Source: Lachnospiraceae bacterium
GTDB taxonomy: Bacteria > Bacillota > Clostridia > Lachnospirales > Lachnospiraceae
Direction: 5' to 3'
Assembly: GCA_017535945.1 (NCBI GenBank)
Contig: JAFXTJ010000080.1
Coordinates: 1 to 33,277, forward strand
DNA length: 33,277 bases
Shown: piece by piece, positions 14,899-22,402 of the stretch
Layout: every line of letters starts with the position of its first letter
Position numbering within the stretch: the stretch's first letter is position 1
Position numbers and translations under genes: made by a program
The notes under the pieces: generated by a model
The model's database searches: none
Told to the model about the DNA's origin: nothing
Seen by the model: only the letters and a program-made list of their open reading frames with translations

Positions 14899-14985
14899 AC
14901 CCATCGATCAAGCATTGGCACCTTACCCTTCCGGGCAGGTTGTCGTGCGGTCACAGGGCTTGTCCCTCGCGCACTCTTCATAGGT
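14899..14985 (-). promoter_or_regulatory. SAM-I-clan riboswitch aptamer, compact (P4-less) form
   Basis: The minus strand carries the SAM-I core in order. P1 is ACCTAT pairing with ATGGGT (14980-14985 with 14899-14904). The AAGAG junction follows, then P2 GTGCG/CGCAC with the internal GAGGGAC...GCCCTGTGA block, GACAACC, P3 TGCCC-GGAA-GGGTA, and AGGTGCCAAT. The element is only 87 bases and leaves no room for a P4 hairpin. The P2 loop CAAGC (14958-14962) is a perfect complement of GCTTG (14909-14913), which would make the pseudoknot. This layout resembles the SAM-I/IV variant more than standard SAM-I. It should bind S-adenosylmethionine and favour the downstream terminator. This element, its promoter and the terminator fill the 306-base gap between the flanking genes. 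Confidence 0.85.
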
Positions 14986-15001
14986 ATATATGTATATTAT
15001 G

Positions 15002-15030
15002 AATCTACCACATCCGCCGGCATATGACAA
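15002..15030 (-). promoter_or_regulatory. Promoter of the SAM riboswitch transcript
   Basis: Minus-strand TTGTCA (15025-15030) and TAGATT (15002-15007) are 17 bases apart, placing the start of transcription about ten bases before the aptamer. Two copies of the palindrome GCCGGC (15016-15021 and 15031-15036) flank the -35 box. Confidence 0.6.
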
Positions 15031-15060
15031 GCCGGCCACCCGCTTTCGCTCTGCTTCCGG

Positions 15061-15089
15061 ATGCCAACTCAGAGATCCTGTAGTATAAT
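15061..15089 (+). promoter_or_regulatory. Promoter of the TtcA-like gene, probably giving a leaderless mRNA
   Basis: ATGCCA (15061-15066, a weak -35) and a perfect TATAAT (15084-15089) are 17 bases apart. The chosen ATG begins at 15097, seven bases after the -10 box, so transcription would start at the start codon. No ribosome binding site precedes this or the two upstream in-frame ATGs. Confidence 0.5.
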
Positions 15090-15096
15090 GTTCCCC

Positions 15097-15984
15097 ATGA
15101 GCACAGAGTTTGAGACAATCGAACTGCCGGATCCGGACGATGCCGGCGCGGAGCGACTGGCCGCGATCGAAAAGAGCATCGTGAAAAAGTACCGTAAGCA
15201 GCTCTGGTCGCCGTTCACCAAGGCGGTCAAACTCTACCGGCTGATCTGTCCCGGGGACAGGATCGCCGTGTGCATCTCGGGCGGCAAGGATTCCATGCTC
15301 ATGGCCATGCTCTTTAAGGAACTGCTGCGGCACGGCGAACAGAATTTCGAAGCTCACTTTCTGGTCATGGATCCCGGCTACAACCGGGAGAACGCGGAGC
15401 AGATCAGACGCAACACCGGGATCCTGCGCATCCCGGTACAGACCTTCCGTTCCGATATCTTTGCGGCAGCGGATTCCGACGAAGCCGCCGCGGGCAATCC
15501 CTGTTATCTCTGTGCCAGAATGCGCAGAGGACATCTCTATGCCGCCGCGCGTGACCTGGGCTGCAATAAGATCGCTCTGGGTCACCATTTTGACGATGTG
15601 ATCGAGACGATCCTCATGGGCATGCTCTACAGCGGGCAGCTCCAGGGCATGATGCCGAAGCTTCACAGCACCAATTTCCCCGGTATGGAGCTGATCCGTC
15701 CGCTCTCGCTTGTCAGGGAGGAGGATATCATCCGCTGGGCTGCTTACAATGATCTGCAGTTCATCCGCTGTGCCTGCCGTCTCACGGAAAAAGCGGAGGC
15801 ACTCTCCGGGGCGGAACAGGTCTCCAAACGCGCGCGCACCAAAGAGATCATCCGCGAACTCAAAAAAGAAAATCCCTTCATTGAGATCAATCTTTACCGC
15901 AGTATGGAAAATGTGCATCTTGGGACGATGCGCGAATACAGAGACAAAGAAGGCGCGCGGCACAACTTCCTCGACGATTACTGA
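15097..15984 (+). CDS. TtcA-like tRNA thiolation protein (PP-loop ATPase)
   Basis: 295 residues from ATG 15097 (MSTEFETIELPDP). It is a PP-loop ATPase of the TtcA group, which adenylates a tRNA base (C32 in TtcA) and replaces oxygen with sulfur using an Fe-S cluster. The PP-loop is SGGKDS (61-66). CYLC gives C136-x-x-C139, and RCACR supplies C225/C227 where TtcA has its third cluster cysteine. GHHFDDVIET (162-171) is the conserved block after the cysteines. In-frame ATGs at 15061 and 15088 would lengthen the protein, but TATAAT at 15084-15089 lies over or after them, which favours 15097. Its last codons form one arm of the V-ATPase operon terminator. The exact tRNA target is not provable here. 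Confidence 0.85.
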   Translation: MSTEFETIELPDPDDAGAERLAAIEKSIVKKYRKQLWSPFTKAVKLYRLICPGDRIAVCISGGKDSMLMAMLFKELLRHGEQNFEAHFLVMDPGYNRENAEQIRRNTGILRIPVQTFRSDIFAAADSDEAAAGNPCYLCARMRRGHLYAAARDLGCNKIALGHHFDDVIETILMGMLYSGQLQGMMPKLHSTNFPGMELIRPLSLVREEDIIRWAAYNDLQFIRCACRLTEKAEALSGAEQVSKRARTKEIIRELKKENPFIEINLYRSMENVHLGTMREYRDKEGARHNFLDDY

Positions 15985-16000
15985 AGTGTGTCCGCGCGCC
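15942..16000 (-). terminator. Terminator of the V-ATPase operon
   Basis: GGCGCGCGG (15952-15960) and CCGCGCGCC (15992-16000) pair perfectly, and the stem extends inward through CACAACTTC / GAAGTGTGT with small mismatches around a 13-base loop. On the minus strand it is followed by TTCTTTGTCT. It begins 24 bases after the ntpD stop, and half of it lies inside the end of the convergent TtcA-like gene. No T run follows on the plus strand. Confidence 0.75.
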
Positions 16001-16023
16001 CCTTACCGTGACGTGTCTGCCGC

Positions 16024-16695
16024 TTAACCTGCGGCTTTCTTCTCTTCTTTTTCCTTGTAGTGATGCGCCTCTTCGAGCATCATATCCTTGACCTTCATGA
16101 GGCGGATCTGCGTGCTTCGCTCATTCTCATCCAGTTTCATGGAGATATACTTGATATCCTTCTGATACTGCGGGATCATGATGTGTTCGAGCGCATTGAC
16201 GCGGCGGCGTGTCTTCTCGATCTCCGCGGCCATGAGCTGACAGGCTTTCTCAACCTCCGCCAGTTTCACCATATCGGCCTGCACGGCGGCCAGAGAACTC
16301 ACCGCATCGTCCAGATCACTGGAAGTAAACGCAAAGCCATAGGAATAGATGTCGCTCTCATCGCTCGTGCGCGTCTTGACCGTGAACTGCGGGATGTTGA
16401 CGCTCATGACATTCTTGGGCGCCACTTCCACCTCGATCTCCTGCTTGGACGCCATGAACGCAACCTCCACGGTCTCATCACTCATGGCCGCGCGCGCGAG
16501 GGCGAAGTTCTTGTTCGCGGTCTTTAATCCTTCTTCGACACGCTGGCGCAGGCTCATGTTCACACGTACGAGATCGAGAAACTGGCGCATGAGCTCATCG
16601 CGCTTATCCTTGAGCAGCTTGTGTCCGCGGCTCGCGGTGGCAAGCTTTCCCTTTAATCGGGTGAGCTCCATTCTTGTAGGATTTACAGTAGGCAT
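16024..16695 (-). CDS. ntpD: V-type ATPase subunit D (central rotor shaft)
   Basis: 223 residues, close to the family norm. Subunit D is the coiled-coil shaft that turns inside the A3B3 head and links it to subunit F and the membrane ring. The N-terminus has the family hallmark MPTVNPTRMELTRLKGKL, followed by HKLLKDKRDELMRQF, and both termini are long helices. It is the last gene of the operon, separated from ntpB by 60 bases that contain a strong hairpin, and has its own AAGGGAG ribosome binding site. Confidence 0.95.
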   Translation of the reverse strand: MPTVNPTRMELTRLKGKLATASRGHKLLKDKRDELMRQFLDLVRVNMSLRQRVEEGLKTANKNFALARAAMSDETVEVAFMASKQEIEVEVAPKNVMSVNIPQFTVKTRTSDESDIYSYGFAFTSSDLDDAVSSLAAVQADMVKLAEVEKACQLMAAEIEKTRRRVNALEHIMIPQYQKDIKYISMKLDENERSTQIRLMKVKDMMLEEAHHYKEKEEKKAAG

Positions 16696-16722
16696 GTTGC
16701 TCCCTTTCTCCTAAGAAAGTTC

Positions 16723-16755
16723 GCACTAACGACCGAAAATACCGGTCGTAAGTGC
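16723..16755 (-). other. Strong intercistronic hairpin between ntpB and ntpD
   Basis: Directly after the ntpB stop codon the mRNA reads GCACT-T-ACGACCG..., with arms 16723-16735 and 16743-16755 pairing over 12 of 13 positions and a loop of about seven A/T-rich bases. The bases after it (GAACTTTCTT) are too weak a T run for full termination. It could block 3' decay of the upstream message or partly terminate transcription. Confidence 0.6.
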
Positions 16756-18129
16756 TCACTTTTTGTCGTAATACTTGTCTAAGTATTCGTCGCGGATACG
16801 CTTCAGCTCCGTCCTCGGCAGGATCCTCAGAAGCTCCCAGCCAAGATCGAGCGTCTCCTCGATGGAGCGGTCGGTGCGGTATCCCTGGGAAACATAGCGC
16901 GCCTCGAACTCATCGGCGAATTTCGCGTAGAGCTTATCGATCTCTGTCAGCGCCGCTTCACCCAGGATGACCATGAGTTCCTTGGCGTCCTTGCCGCGGG
17001 CATAGGCCGCAAAGAGCTGGTTCATCGTATTGGCGTGATCCTCACGGGTCTTGCCAGTGCCGATACCCTTATCCTTTAATCGGGACAGGGACGGCAGCAC
17101 ATCGATCGGCGGCTGCACGCCCTTGCGGTAGAGATCACGGGACAGGATGATCTGACCTTCCGTGATATACCCTGTCAGGTCAGGGATCGGGTGGGTCTTG
17201 TCATCTTCCGGCATCGACAGGATCGGGATCATGGTGATGGATCCGTTCTTGCCGCGCTGACGGCCGGCGCGCTCATACAGAGTCGCCAGGTCGGTGTACA
17301 TGTAACCCGGATATCCGCGGCGTCCGGGGACTTCCTTACGGGCTGCGGAAACCTCGCGCAGCGCATCCGCGTAGTTTGTGATATCGGTCAGGATGACCAG
17401 CACGTGCATCCCCTTCTCAAAGGCGAGGTACTCGGCTGCCGTCAGGGCCATACGCGGGGTTGCGATACGCTCGACCGCCGGGTCGTTGGCCAGGTTCATG
17501 AACAGCACGGCGCGGTCGATAGCGCCCGTCTCCTGGAAGCTTTCCACGAAGAAATTGGACTCTTCAAAGGTGATACCCATGGCGGCAAAGACCACGGCGA
17601 AAGGCTCCGTGGTGCCGACGACCTTAGCCTGTCTGGCGATCTGCGCTGCCAGCTGTGCATGCGGCAGACCGGATGCGGAGAAGATCGGGAGCTTCTGTCC
17701 GCGGACCAGGGTGTTCAGTCCGTCGATCGCGGAAACACCCGTCTGGATGAACTCCTCCGGGTAGTCGCGCGCTGCCGGGTTCATGGGCAGGCCGTTGATG
17801 TCCCTGCGTTCCTCGGGCAGGATATCGGGACCGCCGTCGATGGGACGTCCCAGACCATCAAAGACGCGGGAGAGCATGTCTTCCGACACACCCAGCTCCA
17901 TGCTGCGCCCAAGGAACCGCACCTTGGAGGATTCCAGATTGATACCGGTGGAATTCTCAAAGAGCTGCACGAGGGCGTTGCCGTCATCGATCTCCAGCAC
18001 CTTGCAGCGGCGCTTCTCGCCGTTTGACAGCTCGATCTCTCCCAGTTCGTCGTAGGCGATGCCTTCCACGCCCCTGACGAGCATCAGAGGACCGGCTACT
18101 TCCTGGATTGTCTTATATTCCTTGCTCAT
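16756..18129 (-). CDS. ntpB: V-type ATPase subunit B (non-catalytic nucleotide-binding subunit)
   Basis: 457 residues, standard length. Subunit B alternates with A in the A3B3 head and carries a degenerate nucleotide site. The P-loop region reads [17 protein letters not shown], lacking the GKT of the catalytic subunit, as expected for B. Other family blocks are [36 protein letters not shown] and [18 protein letters not shown]. Its ATG overlaps the ntpA stop by one base (TGATG), which couples translation of A and B and helps equal production. Confidence 0.97.
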   Translation of the reverse strand: MSKEYKTIQEVAGPLMLVRGVEGIAYDELGEIELSNGEKRRCKVLEIDDGNALVQLFENSTGINLESSKVRFLGRSMELGVSEDMLSRVFDGLGRPIDGGPDILPEERRDINGLPMNPAARDYPEEFIQTGVSAIDGLNTLVRGQKLPIFSASGLPHAQLAAQIARQAKVVGTTEPFAVVFAAMGITFEESNFFVESFQETGAIDRAVLFMNLANDPAVERIATPRMALTAAEYLAFEKGMHVLVILTDITNYADALREVSAARKEVPGRRGYPGYMYTDLATLYERAGRQRGKNGSITMIPILSMPEDDKTHPIPDLTGYITEGQIILSRDLYRKGVQPPIDVLPSLSRLKDKGIGTGKTREDHANTMNQLFAAYARGKDAKELMVILGEAALTEIDKLYAKFADEFEARYVSQGYRTDRSIEETLDLGWELLRILPRTELKRIRDEYLDKYYDKK

Positions 18130-19901
18130 CAGAACTCCTCCTTTGCCTGGGCGATCGCTTCCGCCTCCTGATGCAGGGTCTTCTCGATCTCGTTAAAGCG
18201 TGCGTCCACCTGATCCTCGGCGGTGTACTTGAAACGTCCGATCGCTTCGCGCACATCCATGTCCACGATCTTGTTGATGTCTGCACCTTTTCCTAAAGCC
18301 TCACCGCACACATCGTAGAATGCCATGACCAGCTTCATCAGCATGAACTGCTTGTGAGGCGAGGTGTAGGTATCCTCCTCCATGAACGCGTTCTGCTGCA
18401 GCAGGTCCTCACGGATGGAACGGGCCGCCTCCATCTTGAGACGGTCGGGTGCGGACAGCGCATCCTCACCGACCAGACGGACCATTTCCAGCAATGCCGA
18501 TTCTTCCTGCAGCAGGAGCATCACGCGGCTCTTGAGCGCCGACCACTCCTCTGAGACATTCTTGTCAAACCACCCATCCAGCTTGTCATACAGGGAATAG
18601 GATTCCAGCCAGTTGATGGCAGGGAAGTGACGCTTGTAGGCCAGATCGGAATCCAGTCTCCAGAAGACCTTAACGATACGCAGCGTCGCCTGTGTGACGG
18701 GTTCGGAGATATCGCCGCCGGCAGGAGAGACCGCACCGATAACGGACAGGGAACCCTCACGTTCTCCCTCGCCCAGCGTGATCACGCGGCCGGCACGCTC
18801 GTAGAACTGTGCCAGACGGGATCCCAGGTAGGCGGGGTATCCTTCTTCACCGGGCATCTCTTCCAGACGTCCGGACATCTCACGCAGGGCCTCTGCCCAA
18901 CGGGAGGTGGAGTCAGCCATCAGCGCCACCGAATAGCCCATGTCACGGAAATACTCGGCGATCGTGATACCGGTATAGATACTCGCTTCACGCGCCGCCA
19001 CCGGCATATCGGAGGTATTGGCGATGAGCACGGTACGCTCCATCAGGGAGTGTCCGGTCTTGGGATCCTTCAGCTCAGGGAACTCATTCAACACGTCGGT
19101 CATCTCGTTGCCGCGCTCGCCGCAGCCGATGTAGACGACGATGTCAGCCTCGGCCCACTTGGCCAGCTGGTGCTGCACAACGGTCTTGCCGGAACCGAAC
19201 GGTCCGGGAACAGCCGCCACACCGCCCTTGGCGATCGGGAACAGGGTGTCGATGACACGCTGGCCCGTGATCAGGGGCGTATCGGGAGACTGCTTCTGTC
19301 TGTAAGGACGTCCGCGGCGGACCGGCCATTTCTGCATCAGGCCGACATCCACACTCTTGCCGCTCTCATCCTTGATGACGGCGATCGTATCGGTCACCGT
19401 GAAGTCGCCCTCGGTGATCTTCTCAAGAGTTCCCTTGACACCGACGGGAACCAGGATCTTCTGGACGACGATCGGGGATTCCTGAACGGTCCCGAGGATA
19501 TCGCCCTCCGCAACGGCATCGCCCGCAGCCTTGACCGGGACGAAATGCCATACCTTGTCGCGCTTTAAGGAGGGCACTTCCACACCGCGCTTCAGGAGAT
19601 TGCCTCCCGTCACCTTCATGATATCATCGAGCGGGCGCTGGATACCGTCATAGATACTGCCGATAAGGCCGGGTCCCAGTTCAACGCTCATGGGCTGGCC
19701 GGTGGATTCCACCGGTGCGCCGGGTTTCAAGCCGGAGGTTTCCTCATAGACCTGGATCGACGCCTCATCACCGTGCATCTCGATGATCTCGCCGATCAGG
19801 CGCTCATCACTCACGCGGACGACGTCGAACATGTTCGCCTCGCCCATCCCTCTGGCGATGACCAGAGGACCTGCGACTTTTTTGATCGTTCCTGTACTCA
19901 T
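18129..19901 (-). CDS. ntpA: V-type ATPase catalytic subunit A
   Basis: 590 residues from ATG 19901 ([13 protein letters not shown]), placed by AAAAGGAG upstream; the open frame continues 35 codons further back but into the end of ntpG. This subunit hydrolyses or makes ATP. Walker A is GPFGSGKT (233-240) and the catalytic Glu is E262 in GCGERGNEM. The non-homologous insert typical of A subunits lies at about 115-190, and [27 protein letters not shown] is split here as [14 protein letters not shown] and [10 protein letters not shown] blocks. It is coupled to ntpB by TGATG. Confidence 0.97.
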   Translation of the reverse strand: MSTGTIKKVAGPLVIARGMGEANMFDVVRVSDERLIGEIIEMHGDEASIQVYEETSGLKPGAPVESTGQPMSVELGPGLIGSIYDGIQRPLDDIMKVTGGNLLKRGVEVPSLKRDKVWHFVPVKAAGDAVAEGDILGTVQESPIVVQKILVPVGVKGTLEKITEGDFTVTDTIAVIKDESGKSVDVGLMQKWPVRRGRPYRQKQSPDTPLITGQRVIDTLFPIAKGGVAAVPGPFGSGKTVVQHQLAKWAEADIVVYIGCGERGNEMTDVLNEFPELKDPKTGHSLMERTVLIANTSDMPVAAREASIYTGITIAEYFRDMGYSVALMADSTSRWAEALREMSGRLEEMPGEEGYPAYLGSRLAQFYERAGRVITLGEGEREGSLSVIGAVSPAGGDISEPVTQATLRIVKVFWRLDSDLAYKRHFPAINWLESYSLYDKLDGWFDKNVSEEWSALKSRVMLLLQEESALLEMVRLVGEDALSAPDRLKMEAARSIREDLLQQNAFMEEDTYTSPHKQFMLMKLVMAFYDVCGEALGKGADINKIVDMDVREAIGRFKYTAEDQVDARFNEIEKTLHQEAEAIAQAKEEF

Positions 19902-19938
19902 GCGCTTGCTCCTTTTCTTAGACTCGATGCCATCCGCG

Positions 19939-20259
19939 TCAGTTGTTCGAGAAGAGAATATCCGATCCGACTGCCTGCTCAACGGACTTCCTGACATTGG
20001 CCACACCCGCTCCCGTATTGCCGTATACTCCCGGGATCTGGATGATCGCCGGCAGCATCTGCTCCCGGTAACGGTTCACTTCACCGGGGATCCGCTCCGC
20101 CAGTGCTTCCGTGATATAGATCACCGCGTAATCGCCTTCGGCCAGCTCCCGCAGCTTGCGGGAAGCCTGTGCGTCATCCGTCACGGGACAGACCTCCATT
20201 CCGAGGGCGGCGTAGCCGTAGATACTGTCTTTATCCCCCAGTACCGCCATTCTATACAT
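19939..20259 (-). CDS. ntpG: V-type ATPase subunit F (ntpG product)
   Basis: 106 residues from ATG 20259 ([16 protein letters not shown]); a second ATG at 20250 is possible. Subunit F binds the D shaft and helps couple rotation. The small Rossmann-like fold is seen as [17 protein letters not shown], then [14 protein letters not shown] and a final LPAIIQIPG block, all typical of the family. Its start overlaps the last codons of ntpC by eight bases. The position between C and A matches ntpG of Enterococcus. Confidence 0.92.
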   Translation of the reverse strand: MYRMAVLGDKDSIYGYAALGMEVCPVTDDAQASRKLRELAEGDYAVIYITEALAERIPGEVNRYREQMLPAIIQIPGVYGNTGAGVANVRKSVEQAVGSDILFSNN

Positions 20260-21223
20260 AGGTTTCCCGTACCCTTTCTCTGATGGATTCCACGGAGAGA
20301 TCATTCACCTTGCCGGAGAGGATCATGCGCACACACTTGATCTCATTGTCTCTGGCCAGGATATAAGCCGCCAGAGGCCCGATCGTGAACGGATGATGGA
20401 TCTCCGGACGGATCTTGTCCATCAGCAGATTGTCACACCAGCGCTCAAACGCCGAAGGAGACTTGCGGATCTCCGAGATGGCATCGGCATAGACCGTCCG
20501 CTCCAGGGTCTCATAGAGCGCATCCACGGATTCGGCAGCCGCCTGTGCAAGCGCCGGGATATCCAGGGAATCGCACGGTGCGAGCGCCTTCTCCAGAAAG
20601 GCTTTGTCCTTCTTCATCAGGCAGGCACGGATCGCCGTCTTGATATCGGCACTGGCCACGGTGAGTTCCGCGTACATCCTGAGGATCTCGTTATCGGCGG
20701 CCTTTCCCGCTTCCGCGATCCTGATGAGCGCGGCACGGTCGATCATGATATCCGATAACTGTCCGTCGCCCGTATGCAGGATCGCGTCCATCGCGTCTCT
20801 GGCGATCTCCTGCATTTCCTCGGGCAGTGCGCCGAAATCCCTGTCTTTCACGGCCCGTCTGATGAGCTCGGGATCCACGGTGGTCTCCTTGCCGCGGATG
20901 AATACGCTGTCGCGGCTCTCCATCCGTGCAGACTCTTTGACCGCCGCTTTCAGATTGTGATAATCATTGGCATACAGAAAGACGTCAAACACGGACATAT
21001 CGGGCACCAGCTCCGCGATGAAAGACCAGGTCTTCTCGCGTTCATCCGCCAGCATCCCGTCAATGTCGGTGCCCTCTCCGTCACCCCAGCCATGGTCGGC
21101 CAGGATGCGAAGTGCCTCCGTCACTCCCGGAGCCGAGACGAGGGAATCCATCACCGGCGCCGCAAGTAACTTCTGCTCTTTGCCGCGCACGCGCGCGACC
21201 GCATAAATATACTCTTCAGGCAT
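20252..21223 (-). CDS. ntpC: V-type ATPase subunit C (d-type, rotor-ring adaptor)
   Basis: 323 residues, normal for the family. Subunit C is a funnel-shaped helical protein sitting on the K ring and gripping the D/F shaft. It begins MPEEYIYAVARVRGKE and ends with the LAAYILARDNEIKCVRMILSGK block that is strongly conserved in this family. The gene follows ntpE by 17 bases and overlaps ntpG by eight. Confidence 0.93.
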   Translation of the reverse strand: MPEEYIYAVARVRGKEQKLLAAPVMDSLVSAPGVTEALRILADHGWGDGEGTDIDGMLADEREKTWSFIAELVPDMSVFDVFLYANDYHNLKAAVKESARMESRDSVFIRGKETTVDPELIRRAVKDRDFGALPEEMQEIARDAMDAILHTGDGQLSDIMIDRAALIRIAEAGKAADNEILRMYAELTVASADIKTAIRACLMKKDKAFLEKALAPCDSLDIPALAQAAAESVDALYETLERTVYADAISEIRKSPSAFERWCDNLLMDKIRPEIHHPFTIGPLAAYILARDNEIKCVRMILSGKVNDLSVESIRERVRETYV

Positions 21224-21240
21224 TCCTCTCAGCCCCCATC

Positions 21241-21831
21241 TCAGAACAGCATCTTCTGAATCTTGTCCGAAAGCTCCTCGGCATTGGTCTCAAACAGTGC
21301 CGCAACCGAACAGTTCTGCTCGATCCCCTCATAGATGAGGAGGAAGCCGCCGTCGATGTCCGCTGCAGACTTGGAGAGCGCAAGGCGCCCGCCATGCTTG
21401 AATGCCGCATTTTCGATCCGGGTGGCATAATCCTGAGGAAGCCTCGCCAGATCGCGACTGTTGAACCGGATCTCTCCCGGCTGATCCAGAGCATTCTTCT
21501 CTACGAGTTTGATCATCGCGTCAAAATAAGCGGCATCCGGCATCGCAAGAAGCTTTTCCCTGGCTTTGTCCAATACCCCGGAGATCAGTTCCTGCTTCTT
21601 GGCCAGCAGGAGCTGACGCTTTTTTAAGGCAGCAGCCGAAACGGCACGGGACTTTCTGTCCGCCGCACGCTTCTCCGCCTCGCGCGTAAACCGCTCCGCA
21701 GCCTCACCGGCCTCTCTGTCGGCCTCGACACGGATCTGATCGGCTTCCTTCTTCGCGTCGTCCAGGATCTCCTGTACGCCGGCATCCGCCTCCGCGCTGA
21801 TCTCACTGAGGATCTTATCTAATCCCGCCAT
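21241..21831 (-). CDS. ntpE: V-type ATPase subunit E (peripheral stalk)
   Basis: 196 residues. The N-terminal half (about 1-90) is a long charged helix rich in Glu, Lys and Ala (EILDDAKKEADQIRVEADRE), which pairs with the ntpF product to form the outer stalk. The C-terminal half (about 100-196) is the globular part that contacts the A3B3 head and contains DIDGGFLLIYEGIEQNCS. GGAGG lies ten bases before the ATG. Order K-E-C-G is as in the ntp operon. Confidence 0.93.
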   Translation of the reverse strand: MAGLDKILSEISAEADAGVQEILDDAKKEADQIRVEADREAGEAAERFTREAEKRAADRKSRAVSAAALKKRQLLLAKKQELISGVLDKAREKLLAMPDAAYFDAMIKLVEKNALDQPGEIRFNSRDLARLPQDYATRIENAAFKHGGRLALSKSAADIDGGFLLIYEGIEQNCSVAALFETNAEELSDKIQKMLF

Positions 21832-21858
21832 GTGGTTTTCCTCCGATTCTGTGCCGTA

Positions 21859-22371
<513 letters not shown>

Positions 22372-22402
22372 TTATTGGGCTTACAGGTTACTGACCGGTG
22401 TC

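Noticed and set aside
14791-14904. An N-terminal extension of the amidohydrolase (in-frame ATG at 14904)
   Set aside because: The extension would translate the riboswitch expression platform and terminator; a strong AAAAAGGAGG stands directly before the ATG at 14790, where family similarity begins.
18627-19568. A 313-codon open frame opposite ntpA
   Set aside because: It lies wholly within the antisense of the catalytic subunit gene, with no start signal and shadow-like composition.
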